64,000 nt of DNA from Amblyomma americanum (taxonomy: Eukaryota; Arthropoda; Arachnida; Ixodida; Ixodidae). Both the position numbers and the translations under genes were made by a program. The notes under the pieces are model-generated. The model was not told the origin of the DNA and did no database searches. It worked only from the letters and a program-made list of their open reading frames with translations. Where the stretch lies: the NCBI RefSeq assembly GCF_052857255.1, contig NC_135507.1, positions 71,497,721 to 71,561,720 of the forward strand. The letters are read 5' to 3'. Each line of letters opens with the position of its first letter. Position 1 is the stretch's first letter. Shown piece after piece: positions 53,788 to 63,872 of the stretch.

Positions 53788-56510
53788 CAGTTGAATCCCG
53801 CCACAACGAAATCGGCGGGGCGTACGAAAAATTTCGCTGTCGCGGAATTTCGTTGTCGAGAAATTATAGCCCGAGTCGGCTGATCCCGGGCTGGCGTTGC
53901 ATACGACTGTTCTTACGTCGCCGCGCACGTGAAAGTGCGTGGCGCGAAACGACTGCACCATGTGTCTGCGCATAGGCGACTTGGTGTAGAGAGAGGAACT
54001 CGAGTGAGACACAGAGGGAAGCATCGTGCCTGCATGCTCTGCCGAAGCGCGATTGGTGGCCCCGAGAGGGACCGTTGAAAAAAAAAAAGCTGCCAAAGGA
54101 GCTTTGAGAGAAGAGGAGGAGGAGAGGCGGCGTTGCGAAAAAAAAAATTATTTCCAGAAGTCCGTAAGCTTTGTCTGCTTGCGTTTTGCTGCCTGCAGCG
54201 GTGTCACGCGACTCTCACACTCTGTTATGAGAGCCATCGCAACGTCGTCGTCGTGAGAGCCCAGAAACTTCCTGATAAGATCGAAGGCATCCAACACCTG
54301 CGACGAGGTTGCCAAGGCGGATGAATCCTGGGCGGAGTCGTCTTCAGCTTCGGACGGCGGCTCTTCTGGCTCGCGAACACTTTTAATTAGTATGTCCTCA
54401 TCACTGAGCTCCTCGTAAACAAGCACATCCGCATCAGCGTTGAGGAAATCGTCCAGCTCGATATCACCGGGGATGTTTCCTGCATCCTGGAGGGATTTCC
54501 AGGCCGTACTGATCCCCGGAGTCGACGATGATGGAGCGTCATCCTCCACGGCTGCAGCTGTGCTGGTCGCCTCCTGGTCAGCAAACCCGGCGTGCTTGAA
54601 GCAGTTGTTGATCAAGGTGGACCGCGTCACGTTCCACGCAGCAGCTATAATCTGCAGAGCCATGAAGAGGTCCACCTTCGTCTCCCTGCCCGTCTCGATA
54701 TTCAAAAGAATACGCTGAATCAGCCTCTCCCGATAAGCACACTTCACGCTTCTGATAATGCCTTGATCCAGCGGCTGAATGATCGAAGTGCAGTTAGGCG
54801 GGAAGAATCTCACCTCAACGCTTGACAACTTGACGTCGTCGATGCGGTGGGCAGAACAATTGTCCAAGAGCAAACAAACCTTTCGGTTCTGCCTGCTCAT
54901 GTCGCGGTCAAGTGCCGTAAGCCAGTCCGCAAATATGGCACGGGTCATCCACGACCGCCCGTTAGCGACGTACTTGACGGGAAGGCTTCTGTTTCCCTTG
55001 AAGCAACGCGGTTTAGCACTTTTCCCAATAACTAACGGGGGACGCCTGTCCGACCCATCCATATTCGTGCACAGCAGCACTGTCACTCTTTTCTTGCTGT
55101 GCTTGCCACCCTGGCAACGCTGCCCTTTAAAATCCAGTGTCCTCGCTGGCAGCATCTCGTAAAAGAGGCCCGTCTCGTCCGCGTTATAAATATCGGACGG
55201 CACGTAGCCGCTCATGATATCAGCCACGTTGTCCACCACCCATTCTGAGGCGCCGCCAGTGTCCGCGGAACTTGCTTCCCCGCACAAAACTTTCCCGACG
55301 ACGTTGTGCCTCACTTTGAAGCGATTGAGCCAACCTGTGCTGGCCTTAAAGTCATCCAGGCCTAGCAAACAGGCATAATTGAGGGCCTTCTGCTGAACAA
55401 TGCTGCCGCTAAGCGGGATGTTCTTGGCTCGCGTTTCGACAAACCAGGTGTAGACAGCCTTATCGAGCTCTTCGTAAGTTGGCTGCGTCACCTTCTTGTG
55501 TTGAGCTGAAGTGCCCGACGCAAGTGCCTTGCCGATGCTTTCTTTGCTCTTGAGTATCGTTGATAACGAACTCGGCGCGATGCCAAAATCTGCCGCAATA
55601 ATCGACTTCTTTTTCCCGCTTTCTGCTTCGGCGATAATACGCGCTTTTTCTTCTAGCGAAAGAAATTTCCGCTTCTTCGCTGGCGGCGACATCCTAGGCA
55701 TTCAGCAGAGCAGAGACGCGACGAGACCACGCTAAACGCTGCACACACAAAGGAAGAAATGGTGAAGCGGAGTGGGCTTCTTCCTGCACTCTCGCGTTTT
55801 CCTTTTTTTTTTTTTCGCCGACAGGACACGAAGCTCCGCCCACCGATGGCTCCGCCCACCGGTCCACACAGACTGCCTGAAACGCGCTCGGTGCCTAGCA
55901 GACGACGCGGCCACGGAGGACGCGGCCGAAGACGCTAGCAGATGGCGTGCGCTGGCGCATTTTACACGCGCTTTCGAGGAGCCCCTCTTCGCTTGGAGGC
56001 CGCGAACGCTTACCAGCCAACACCGCTAGCAAGTGATCATGACGCGCTTTCGTGCTTGACAGGAAACCGCGAGCACCATGACAGCGAGCTACATCAATCG
56101 AAGAAGCCCAGCAAAGAGCCAATGAGCGGGGCGTGACGTCACTTCAAAAATCACGTGGGCATCTGGAGAAAAAAAAAAAGCACACGAGGGTGTGCGCGAG
56201 GAGGATGTGCGATTGAGTGTGCGTACCCCCCCCCCCCCCCCAACAGTCTGCGACGCAAAAAAATTAACGGCGGGAACGGGAAAGTCGCTCTTCAGCACTC
56301 AACTTCTGAAGAAAGACAAGACGGAGGGGCCACTCACCCGCGAAAATTCGCAAAAAAAATTCGTAGAAGCGAACACGTGCTCGCAAAGTACTTCGTTTTT
56401 GAGGAAATTTTAATACATTAAGTCCTATGGAGGTTTCACGGGGAATGCAAATTACTTCGTTGTGGTGAAAATTTCGTTGAAGCGGCGTTCGTTGTACCGG
56501 GATTCAACTG
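53788..56510 (-). mobile_element. complete Tigger/pogo-type DNA transposon, 2723 bp
   Basis: The terminal inverted repeats start CAGTTGAATCCCG at both ends and match over 21 of about 23 bp. TA flanks both sides (53786-53787, 56511-56512), the target of Tc1/mariner-pogo elements. Subterminal blocks of the form AATTTCGTTGT also recur at each end. One uninterrupted transposase frame occupies 54148-55701 on the minus strand. A 16-bp C run at 56227-56242 lies in the 5' leader. Intact coding and well-matched ends suggest recent activity. Confidence 0.93.
54148..55701 (-). CDS. Tigger-type transposase, 517 residues, uninterrupted
   Basis: Cut-and-paste DNA transposase that binds the element ends and inserts at TA. 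The N-terminus has a basic stretch (PPAKKRKFLSLEEKARI) and a psq/CENP-B-type helix-turn-helix (residues about 12-55, KKSIIAADFGIAPSSLSTIL). A second CENP-B-type helix-turn-helix is at about 75-135 (FKASTGWLNRFKVRHNVVG). The DDE domain has D175 in YNADETGLF, D280 in VCLLLDNCSAH and D312 in IIQPLDQGIIRSV. The acidic tail (about 375-490) and the basic end are usual for the group. Length fits the 450-550 residues of Tigger/Jerky-like proteins. The flanking inverted repeats argue against a domesticated host gene. Confidence 0.92.
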   Translation of the reverse strand: MPRMSPPAKKRKFLSLEEKARIIAEAESGKKKSIIAADFGIAPSSLSTILKSKESIGKALASGTSAQHKKVTQPTYEELDKAVYTWFVETRAKNIPLSGSIVQQKALNYACLLGLDDFKASTGWLNRFKVRHNVVGKVLCGEASSADTGGASEWVVDNVADIMSGYVPSDIYNADETGLFYEMLPARTLDFKGQRCQGGKHSKKRVTVLLCTNMDGSDRRPPLVIGKSAKPRCFKGNRSLPVKYVANGRSWMTRAIFADWLTALDRDMSRQNRKVCLLLDNCSAHRIDDVKLSSVEVRFFPPNCTSIIQPLDQGIIRSVKCAYRERLIQRILLNIETGRETKVDLFMALQIIAAAWNVTRSTLINNCFKHAGFADQEATSTAAAVEDDAPSSSTPGISTAWKSLQDAGNIPGDIELDDFLNADADVLVYEELSDEDILIKSVREPEEPPSEAEDDSAQDSSALATSSQVLDAFDLIRKFLGSHDDDVAMALITECESRVTPLQAAKRKQTKLTDFWK

Positions 56511-56512
56511 TA

Positions 56513-56911
56513 CCCTTCAGATCAGGAGACATGGAGAGGAGGAGTGCGGTACTCTAGCAAAGCTTCTGGTGGCTCTAGAAATAGCTAGTGTTCCTGTCTA
56601 TGCTCCCATATATAGTAGCAGTAGACTTTGCTAGCCGGGAAATGCACAAGGGGAATCAGGCTTATTGTTGAGCATACACAACTGATTTTGCATTGGTGGA
56701 TCGGCTGATGTATCATCAGTGTCAAATACAATGCAAGCAAAAGAGTTGAACCGCAAACACCAAAATGGGATTATATTAGCCGTGAGAGGCTCAATACTAG
56801 GGCTTACTAATTCTGCCTAGAAGGTGCAACGATTGTTGTTTAGAAGTGTTAATCAAACTCATTTCTGCTTTCCCTCCAAGAGCTTATATGGTTTTATGTG
56901 TGTGTATATTG
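56513..56911. other. intron 8 sequence between two DNA elements
   Basis: Nothing recognised. Confidence 0.4.
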
Positions 56912-58002
56912 CCATATTTACACGATTGTAAGTCGTCCTCTTTTTTTTAAATTTGAAAATCCTAAGTTGGGGGGGTCAACTTATAGTCAAAACGAAAACA
57001 TTGCACTATAAGTAAAGGCGAGTTTAGTGAGATATCAGGCATGCTACAGCGTGGTTGCATTTCTGCTGCGCGGCTCCATCTCATCGCTCTTGGTGCTGGC
57101 CTTCAGCAGCTGCTATGTCAACGCGCAGAACTTGCATCTCCTCCCCCGCACCCGCGGGCGGCGGCCGATGACTGCTATTGATAAGCAACAAACTGGCACC
57201 TCACATGTAGCTGCTGACTACGGTTGCTGATAAATGGCGACGCCCCGATGACGCAATTGCGTTCTAAGGGAAGCTCAAGCGCCCAACAAGGTTTTTTTTA
57301 TGCGCGCTCGACGCTCAAGGGAGCGTTGATAGTTGATGGAAGGGCCGCTGTTCCAATCGGGGCGGCACCTCCACTCGGAATGGCAGCAACGCCGGGGAGT
57401 GTTGAAAGCCGACGGAAGAGCTGATGCCATTCACGCATAGTTTCTCTTTGGCTCTGACACATTTGACTACTGCCACTACGTTCAACAAGTTTTTGATGGA
57501 GGGCTTCGTCAGTCATCATTTGTGCTCCAGTTCCGGCAAGCGACTGGCGCTCATTCATGGCTACATTCAAGATGGCTATCATTCTTTACGATGAAGAAAC
57601 GAACAGCTGCACACCGGGCCGCATGTTCGACGTTCACAACGGGTCCACGCGATGCCATGATGTGGCAGTTTGAGAAGTGCGGGATTTTGCTGCACGACGA
57701 CGTTAGAACGGCGCGCTGTGGGACTGCATCAGCGATCACATCGGCAGCGCTAGTGAAAACAATGGCGCAAGTGCGGACGAGTAGTCCAGTGACAAACATT
57801 TTCGTTTTGGAATGTGCCCACAGGCATGCCCGCACGCAGCAGCCGATAGCGGCTGGCGATAAATGGCAGCCGTTAGATAATGCTATCGCATTCAACTATT
57901 CAAGGCCAAGCTTAAACAACCTCGGAAGTTTTTTTATTTTTCGGAAATGTGATTTTGGGGTTTGGCTTACATTTGAGTTGACTTGCAATCGTGTAAATAT
58001 GG
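56912..58002. mobile_element. 1.09-kb non-autonomous element with CCATATTTACACGATTG ends
   Basis: CCATATTTACACGATTGTAAGTC at the left and its inverted match at the right (58002 back to 57980) form a terminal repeat of about 20 bp with one or two changes. The interior is GC-rich relative to the flanks and has frames in several phases (57298-57582, 57522-58085), none with transposase motifs. The TA inside the end sequence may be the target duplication, which would place the true ends a few bases inward. Pogo/Tigger-like origin is possible. Confidence 0.6.
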
Positions 58003-58145
58003 TAGTTCTCTTTTTTGAGCTTCATCTCTTGCTGATGTTACGTAAAGTGGAGCCCCCTCTTCAATATGCGTGTTCAATGAAGTAAGAAACAAGCTTGTCT
58101 CACATGATGTCATGTTGTCTGTGCACTGCCCTTGTAATTTTGAGA

Positions 58146-58202
58146 CTGTCATCTGCGTGTACCAGGCCTCTGAACGTAGCTCAAGGGGCACGCAGATGAC
58201 AG
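58146..58202. repeat. hairpin with 14-bp perfect arms
   Basis: Arms 58146-58159 and 58189-58202 (CTGTCATCTGCGTG and its complement) surround a 29-nt loop. It lies between the 1.09-kb element and the gypsy LTR. Origin unknown. Confidence 0.8.
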
Positions 58203-58337
58203 ACCTACAAGGAGGCCGGCACACAGACGGCGCGACAAATGTGAGAACCGCTTACTGTGTAGCATTATTTGAATGCTGGTGCTGCGTACATGGAGAGTAG
58301 GCAATGAAATGTTTTGTTGTTGGCTGTACTAGGATAT

Positions 58338-58711
58338 TGTCACGTAGTGGTGACGGCAGTCGAAGCAGCGATGAAGACGGACAAAAGGGGTCTTCTAAAA
58401 GAACTGTTTATTGGGCTGACTTGCACCCAAAATGGACTGAATCACTCGGCGGCGGCGAAGCGACAAGCGTGCTCGGCGGTCGTCGAACAGAATGCCCGCC
58501 GCTGTCGGCCGTGCTCAATTTAAAGCTGATAGCGAACATTTGAGATAAAGGGTGCAAAGTTACTAGAACATTCCGGAACAACGTAGAATCAGCTTTGCCT
58601 GGCTGCGATCAATCGAGATAAATCTAGTCGCGTCTTGCGTCGCAAACAAAGCGATAAGGTGGTGTCGCGGCAGATTTGAAAAACGAACAAACACTGCAAA
58701 TATTGGCGGCA
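58338..58711 (-). repeat. 3' LTR of the gypsy element
   Basis: 374 bp. On plus it starts TGTCACGTAG and ends TTGGCGGCA; on minus it is TGCC...GACA. It is bounded on the right by the polypyrimidine complement of the polypurine tract. Its target-site duplication cannot be checked because the other end is outside the window. Confidence 0.92.
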
Positions 58712-58724
58712 TTACTCCCCTCTC
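58712..58724 (-). other. polypurine tract of the gypsy element
   Basis: On the minus strand GAGAGGGGAGTAA directly precedes the 3' LTR, the usual primer site for plus-strand DNA synthesis. Confidence 0.75.
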
Positions 58725-58819
58725 AAAGAAGCATCGACCCGATGCATTAAAACAAATAATGCGACTAGTAAGGGAAAAAACAGATCTTGCGAAAATAGAG
58801 CATGGAAATGCAGCGGCCT

Positions 58820-60090
58820 TTAGCGCGCATAATACGGCTTCAGACGGACTACATGGACAACTTCTGGTCGTACGCGGCGTCGCTGGGATGCAGTCATTGC
58901 GTCAGGGATGACTTCATAATCCAGTTCACCCAGCCGACGAAGAACCTTGTACGGGCCGAAATAGCGGCGCAAAAGCTGCGTCCACACCCAGACTTGGTCT
59001 CCTGGCTTGTATTCCGCATTGCGTGTTCGTAGGTTGTAGCATCTGGCGTCGGACCGCTGCTGATCTTTGATCCGTAATCGGGCAAGCCTTCGAGCTTCTT
59101 CTGCGCATTGAAGGTAGGCGGCAACGTCGACGTTCTCTTCTTCTGCAACGTTGGGCAGCATGGCGTCTAGCGTGGTCGTGGCCTCCCTGCCATGGACGAG
59201 CCTAAAAGGCGTCATCTGGGTGGTCTCCTGCACTGCGGTGTTGTAGGCGAAGACGACGTAAGGCAGGATGACATCCCAGGTTTTATGTTCGGCATCGACA
59301 TACATAGCGAGCATATCGGCGATGGTTTTGTTCAGGCGCTCGGTCAGTCCGTTGGTTTGCGGATGGTATGCAGTTGTCCTCCGGTGGCTGGTTTGGCTGT
59401 AGTGCAGGATGGCTTGCGTGAGTTCCGCCGTAAATGCTGTTCCTCTGTCCGTGATGAGCACATCGGGGGCGCCGTGTCGAAGAAGAATGCACTCCACGAA
59501 AAATTTGGCCACTTCTGCTGCTGTTCCGTTCGGTAGGGCTTTCGCCTCGGCGTAGCGGGTCAGGTAGTCGGTCGCTATGATGATCCACTTATTTCCAGAT
59601 GTTGACGTTGGAAAAGGGCCAAGCAAGTCCATGCCAATCTGCTGAAAGGGTCTTGAGGGAGGTTCAGTGGGGTTCAGAAATCCTGCTGGTCGTGTGGGAG
59701 GAGTCTTTCGTCGCTGACAATCTCGGCATGTTTTCACATAGTGTGCGACATCGGCAGACAGTCGGGGCCAGTAATACTTGTCTTGAATGCGGCGGAGAGT
59801 GCGAGTAAACCCGAGATGTCCAGCTGTCGGCTCGTCGTGTGAAGCCTGTAGAACTTCTTCGCGGAGACAAGTAGGTACAACAAGGAGGTAGGCTGTTTTG
59901 TTCGCTGTAAAGTTCTTCTTCACAAGGACCTCATTCTGCACACAGAAAGAAGACAGTCCTCGCTTGAATGAAGCGGGGGGTGAAGAAACCTTGCCTTCCA
60001 GGTACTCGATGAGGCCTTTTAGGTTGGGGTCCGAGCGTTGCTGCCGAGCAAAAAGAGCTTGCGCTGATGGGTCCCAGGAAGGCGTCCTCA
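58820..60090 (-). CDS. gypsy integrase part of Pol
   Basis: Integrase inserts the element cDNA into the host genome. The open region from about 60090 contains the HHCC zinc-binding domain ([18 protein letters not shown], then CRDCQRRK). The catalytic core has [10 protein letters not shown] (first Asp), [15 protein letters not shown] (second Asp) and [20 protein letters not shown] (catalytic Glu). A C-terminal region ([10 protein letters not shown]...[13 protein letters not shown]) carries the GPY/F module. It ends at 58820, about 100 bp before the polypurine tract. A local ATG at 60112 exists, but the part is normally translated as the end of Pol. Confidence 0.92.
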
Positions 60091-60432
60091 TCGTTGTCCA
60101 GCGGCGGTGCATCTACAGGGGCTCGTGAGAGGCAATCGGCGTCAGTGTGCTTGCATCCGGACTTGTAAACGACGGTGACGTCAAACTCCTGGAGACGCAG
60201 ACTCCATCGAGCGAGTCGGCCAGAGGGATCCTTCAAATTGGCAAGCCAGCAGAGCACGTGGTGGTCGCTGACCACCTTGAACGGCCGTCCGTAGAGGTAG
60301 GGGCGGAATTTCGACGTAGCCCAGATGATGGCAAGGCACTCCTTCTCAGTGGTCGAATAGTTAGCCTCGGCCTTGGAAAGGGAACGGCTAGCGTATGCGA
60401 TGACCTTCTCCAGCCCGTCACTTTTTTGAACG
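59931..60432 (-). pseudogene. gypsy Pol: remainder of RNase H in a shifted frame
   Basis: The second half of RNase H lies in a different frame from the reverse transcriptase: [20 protein letters not shown], then [20 protein letters not shown] (the DxxSR end of the domain). The shift from the first frame maps to about 60434. A second shift near 60065-60090 returns the reading to the original frame for integrase. Sequencing error at either point cannot be excluded. Confidence 0.85.
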
Positions 60433-62496
60433 AGAAGGCGCCTAGTCCCACGCTGCTTGCGTCGGTATGAACTTCAGTATCGGCGTTTTCATCAAAATGC
60501 GCAAGGATCGGTGGGGACTGTAAATGACGCTGAGGTTCCTTGAAGGCTTCTGCTTGCGGCGCTTCCCATTTAAACGGCACGTCTGCCTTCGTCAGTTGGG
60601 TCAGGGGCACGGCGATGCGCGAAAAGTTTTTCACAAATCGTCGGTAATATGCGCATAGTCCGAGAAATCTGCGCACTGCTTTCTTATCGGCCGGCGGTTG
60701 AAACTGTTCAATAGCAGCTGTTTTCTGCGGGTCTGGGCGTACTCCTTCCTTGCTAACGATGTGGCCTAGAAACAGCAGCTCTTCGTAGGCAAAGTGGCAT
60801 TTCTCTGCTTTCAAGGTTAGGCCAGACGACTTGATTGCGTCTAGTACTGTTCGAAGTCTTTTGAGGTGCTCTTCAAAGTTCGAGGCGAAGACAACGACGT
60901 CATCTAAATGTACCAGACAAATCTGCCACTTCAGGCCTGCCAGCACTGTATCCATTACTCGTTGAAACGTCGCTGGTGCGGAACAGAGACCAAATGGCAT
61001 CACCTTGAACTCAAACAGCCCATCCGGAGTTATGAATGCTGTCTTCTCGCGATCTCTTTCGTCGACCTCAATTTGCCAGTAGCCGCTCTTGAGGTCTATA
61101 GATGAGAAATATTTGGCATTGCAGAGGCGGTCCAGTGTGTCGTCGATGCGGGGGAGGGGGTAGACGTCCTTCTTTGTTATGTTGTTCAAGCGGCGGTAAT
61201 CCACGCAGAATCGAAGTGCACCGTCTTTCTTTCTCACTAGAACAACCGGTGCCGCCCATGGGCTGTTTGAAGGCTGGATGACGTCGTCGCGAAGCATTTC
61301 TTCGACTTGGTCCCGGATGGCTTGTCGTTCTCGCAGAGACACACGGTAGGGGCTTTGACGGAGAGGTCGGACGTGTTGATCCGTTATAATGCGATGCTTG
61401 GCAATTGGCGTCTGTCGCACCTTGGGCGATGTCGAAAAGCACTCACTGTAGTTTTGAAGCAGATTGCGGATCTGGTCTTGTCTGTTCCGGTGCAGGGCTG
61501 GGTTGATGTCGAAAGTGGGCGAGTTCTCTTGGTCAGGCGGATCTTCTGCGGAGGGGTCGGAGAGGGCGAAGGAATCTCGTACGTCAGATATTTCGTCAAA
61601 GAAAGCAATCGTCGTTCCTCTGTTAATATGCCGGTATTCTTCGCTGAAGTTAGTCAGCAGTACTTCGGCCTGGCCATTGCGGAAATGTGCGATGCCTCTT
61701 GCGATGCTGATTCCTCGGTCTAGTAGCAACTGCATGTTCCTCTCGATGATGGCTTCAGTGTTTATGGCTTTCGTGGCGCCTACGGTCACGATAACGCTTG
61801 AACGGGGTGGGACGCTCACTTCTTCCTCCAGGACACTTAGGGCAACGTGATTTTCCCAAGTTTTCATCGAAGTGATGGCTTCGTCTGTCGAAAGCGTGAT
61901 CAGCTTGGATCGCAGATCAATGATCGCCTGATGCTCATTAAGGAAATCCATACCCAAGATCACTTCGCGGGAGCATTGCGGTAGCACAACGAAGGTCGCA
62001 GGATAGGTATGTCTTTTGACAGTCACTCGCGCTGTGCATCGTCCTGATGGCGTAATGAGGTGGCCCCCAGCGGTGCGAATTTGTGGGCCGTCCCAAGCCG
62101 TTGTGACTTTTCTGAGCTGCGCAGCGAATGTTCCATTCATCACCGAGTAATCGGCTCCTGTGTCGACTAGAGCGGTAACTTTCCGGCCGTCGATAGTCAC
62201 TTCTAGGTCGGAGGTCCTGGCTCTTGCATTGCATGTCGCTCTCGGCGTCGGGTCACGGCTTCGTCGCGTATGCGAGTCACGGGTTGGGCGTGTGGTCGAA
62301 GCTCCTCTGGGTGGCGGCGTCGATTTCAAGGTAGCTTGCGTCGTGGTCGAGGTTCTCATTGTGTGCGGCGTCGATGCAGCGAGTGTCGGTCCTTCATGCG
62401 GCGTCGCGGGTGCAGCGTCTTCATGGGGCGTGGTCGGTGGAGGATCTTCGGCGTTTAGCTCGTGAGCAACCTCACCTCCAGAGGTTGCTGCCTTTA
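60430..62496 (-). CDS. pol: gypsy Pol: protease, reverse transcriptase, start of RNase H (then frame lost)
   Basis: Entered by -1 frameshift from gag. Counting from the first Met at 62359, the retropepsin motif [14 protein letters not shown] is at residues 63-76. The reverse transcriptase has [13 protein letters not shown] (418-430), [13 protein letters not shown] (454-466) and VHLDDVVVF (483-491, catalytic Asp pair). The connection region has [10 protein letters not shown] and [13 protein letters not shown]. RNase H starts with [14 protein letters not shown]. Just after this the frame is lost, near 60434, and the out-of-frame tail runs to 60233. Protease and polymerase look intact; full Pol is not encoded in one frame. 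Confidence 0.9.
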
Positions 62497-62503
62497 GTTT
62501 CCC
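62438..62503 (-). promoter_or_regulatory. gag-pol -1 ribosomal frameshift signal (slippery site plus predicted pseudoknot)
   Basis: On the minus strand the heptamer G GGA AAC (62497-62503) is in the gag frame and directly precedes the gag TAA. After 8 bases a perfect 8-bp stem follows (62481-62488 with 62466-62473) with a 7-base loop. Six loop bases (TGGAGG) can pair with CCTCCA at 62438-62443, giving an H-type pseudoknot. The frame entered after a -1 slip is open into pol. The folding is inferred from the sequence alone. Confidence 0.85.
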
Positions 62504-63855
62504 CTACGGGGGCTGGGCGACCTTCCTCGTACCGCGGCTGCGTAGCTGCGGCGTGGCGACGCAAAGCGCGAGGTTGACGACGATGGTGAGCGCGAAAAGC
62601 GGTTCGGCGTGTACTCTTCTCGACGCAGGTACTCGTCGATTTCGTGCGGACGTTGTCCGAAGCGTGGTCGTGGGGCGTTAACGGCAAATCCTCGAAGACC
62701 GATACGTCGGTACGGGCAGTGACGAAGAATATGGCCGGCCTCACCGCAATGGAAGCACAACGGCCGGTTGTCGGAAGTCCTCCAGGCGTCGCATTTCCTG
62801 GGGCTTGAGCGTCGGTCATAGGCTGGGCGGGTGGGGGCTGGGAGGCGGCGTTGTGGAACGATTGGCTCATCTCGGAGAAGACGTGGGGGTTGTCGTTGGG
62901 GCTGGGCAGTCCTTACTGCAGCGGCGTAGGTCATGGCCTCGGGTTCTTTGGCCGTTGGGGTGCCAAGTGCCTGTTGCACTTCTTCCCATACCACATCCAT
63001 CAGAGTGGCTGCTTGTGGCTGTGGGGAGGATGGCAGTAATCGGCGTAGCTCCTCTCGGACGATTTCGCGGATAACTTCCCGCAAGCTGTCGCTGGTGGTG
63101 GCCGGCGTGTCCGAACGGATTGCACAGGCAGAGGAAGGGCGATTGTACTGCCGAGCTCGAACGTCGAGGGTCTTCTCAATCGTGTAGGCTTCTTGCATAA
63201 ACTCCTCGACTGTTTTTGGCGGCTGGCAGACGAGGCTTGCAAAGAGTTGTTCTTTTACGCCACGAATTAAAAACTGAACTTTCTTTTCCTCGGTCATCCC
63301 GGGATCGGCGCGGCGAAATAGGCGCTTCATCTCCTCGACGTAACTGCGGACGGGCTCATTCGGAAGCTGGATCCTGGACTCGAGGAGTCGTTCGGCTCTT
63401 TCTTTCCTCACGACACTGGTGAATACGTTCAATAGTTCTCTCTTGAATAGCTCCCATGTCGTAAGGGACGACTCGTAGTTTTCGTACCACGTGCGTGCGG
63501 AGCCATCCAATGAGAAAAAAACGTGTCCAATCTTTGCCGCATCATCCCACTTGTTGAATGCCGCCACGTGCTTAAATTGGTCCAACCATTCTTCAGGGTC
63601 TTCGCCTAGGGATCCATTGAAAGTTGGCGGCACCCGCGGCTGCTGCAGTATGATCGGTGTCGACATCTTTGGCGAGGTTGCAGTGCTGGTAACAGCGTCT
63701 TTTCGCTGTCTGGTGCGGTCCGGCAGTTTCCCGAACTCAGGCTCCTCTCCCTGGAGACGTCGGCTGGCTCGCTGAGCTGCTGGTTCGTCCTCGGGTGTGA
63801 AGCGCCCAGGGCTGGGTTCACGACTTGAAGGGGGCGTCCGGAACATGGAAGTCAC
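62494..63855 (-). CDS. gag: gypsy Gag polyprotein, 453 residues, intact
   Basis: Structural protein that packages the element RNA. The frame is uninterrupted from the ATG at 63855, 18 bp from the 5' LTR, to the TAA at 62494. The capsid-like retrotransposon gag domain spans about residues 85-215 (FNGSLGEDPEEWLDQFKHVA, later GSARTWYENYESS). A CCHC zinc knuckle lies at 367-380 (CFHCGEAGHILRHC), followed by an Arg/Ser-rich tail ending SPSPRRGN. It overlaps the start of the pol frame, and the stop is directly preceded by a -1 slippery heptamer. Confidence 0.93.
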   Translation of the reverse strand: MTSMFRTPPSSREPSPGRFTPEDEPAAQRASRRLQGEEPEFGKLPDRTRQRKDAVTSTATSPKMSTPIILQQPRVPPTFNGSLGEDPEEWLDQFKHVAAFNKWDDAAKIGHVFFSLDGSARTWYENYESSLTTWELFKRELLNVFTSVVRKERAERLLESRIQLPNEPVRSYVEEMKRLFRRADPGMTEEKKVQFLIRGVKEQLFASLVCQPPKTVEEFMQEAYTIEKTLDVRARQYNRPSSACAIRSDTPATTSDSLREVIREIVREELRRLLPSSPQPQAATLMDVVWEEVQQALGTPTAKEPEAMTYAAAVRTAQPQRQPPRLLRDEPIVPQRRLPAPTRPAYDRRSSPRKCDAWRTSDNRPLCFHCGEAGHILRHCPYRRIGLRGFAVNAPRPRFGQRPHEIDEYLRREEYTPNRFSRSPSSSTSRFASPRRSYAAAVRGRSPSPRRGN

Positions 63856-63870
63856 CCAGCACCTCCACCA
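63851..63870 (-). other. candidate primer-binding site of the gypsy element
   Basis: Two bases inside the 5' LTR the minus strand begins TGGTGGAGGTGCTGGG. A start of TGG, complementary to the CCA end of a tRNA, is typical. The tRNA was not identified. Confidence 0.65.
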
Positions 63871-63872
63871 GA

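Noticed and set aside
54148..55701. Domesticated Jerky/TIGD-like host gene
   Set aside because: It sits between matched terminal inverted repeats with TA duplications, so it is a transposon gene.
56227..56242. Run of 16 C as a structural element
   Set aside because: A simple homopolymer in the transposon leader, prone to slippage and sequencing error. No further structure supports a role.
57522..58085. 187-codon plus-strand frame as a gene
   Set aside because: It overlaps a repeat element end, has no recognisable domain, and opposite-strand frames are equally long.
53008..58337. Further SNAPC4 exon completing Myb repeat Rd
   Set aside because: No segment with the expected (I/V)A...R(S/T)..QC pattern behind an acceptor was found.
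62472..62870. 132-codon minus-strand frame as an extra gypsy protein
   Set aside because: It overlaps gag in another frame and has no motifs. The true pol frame is the one reached by the -1 shift.
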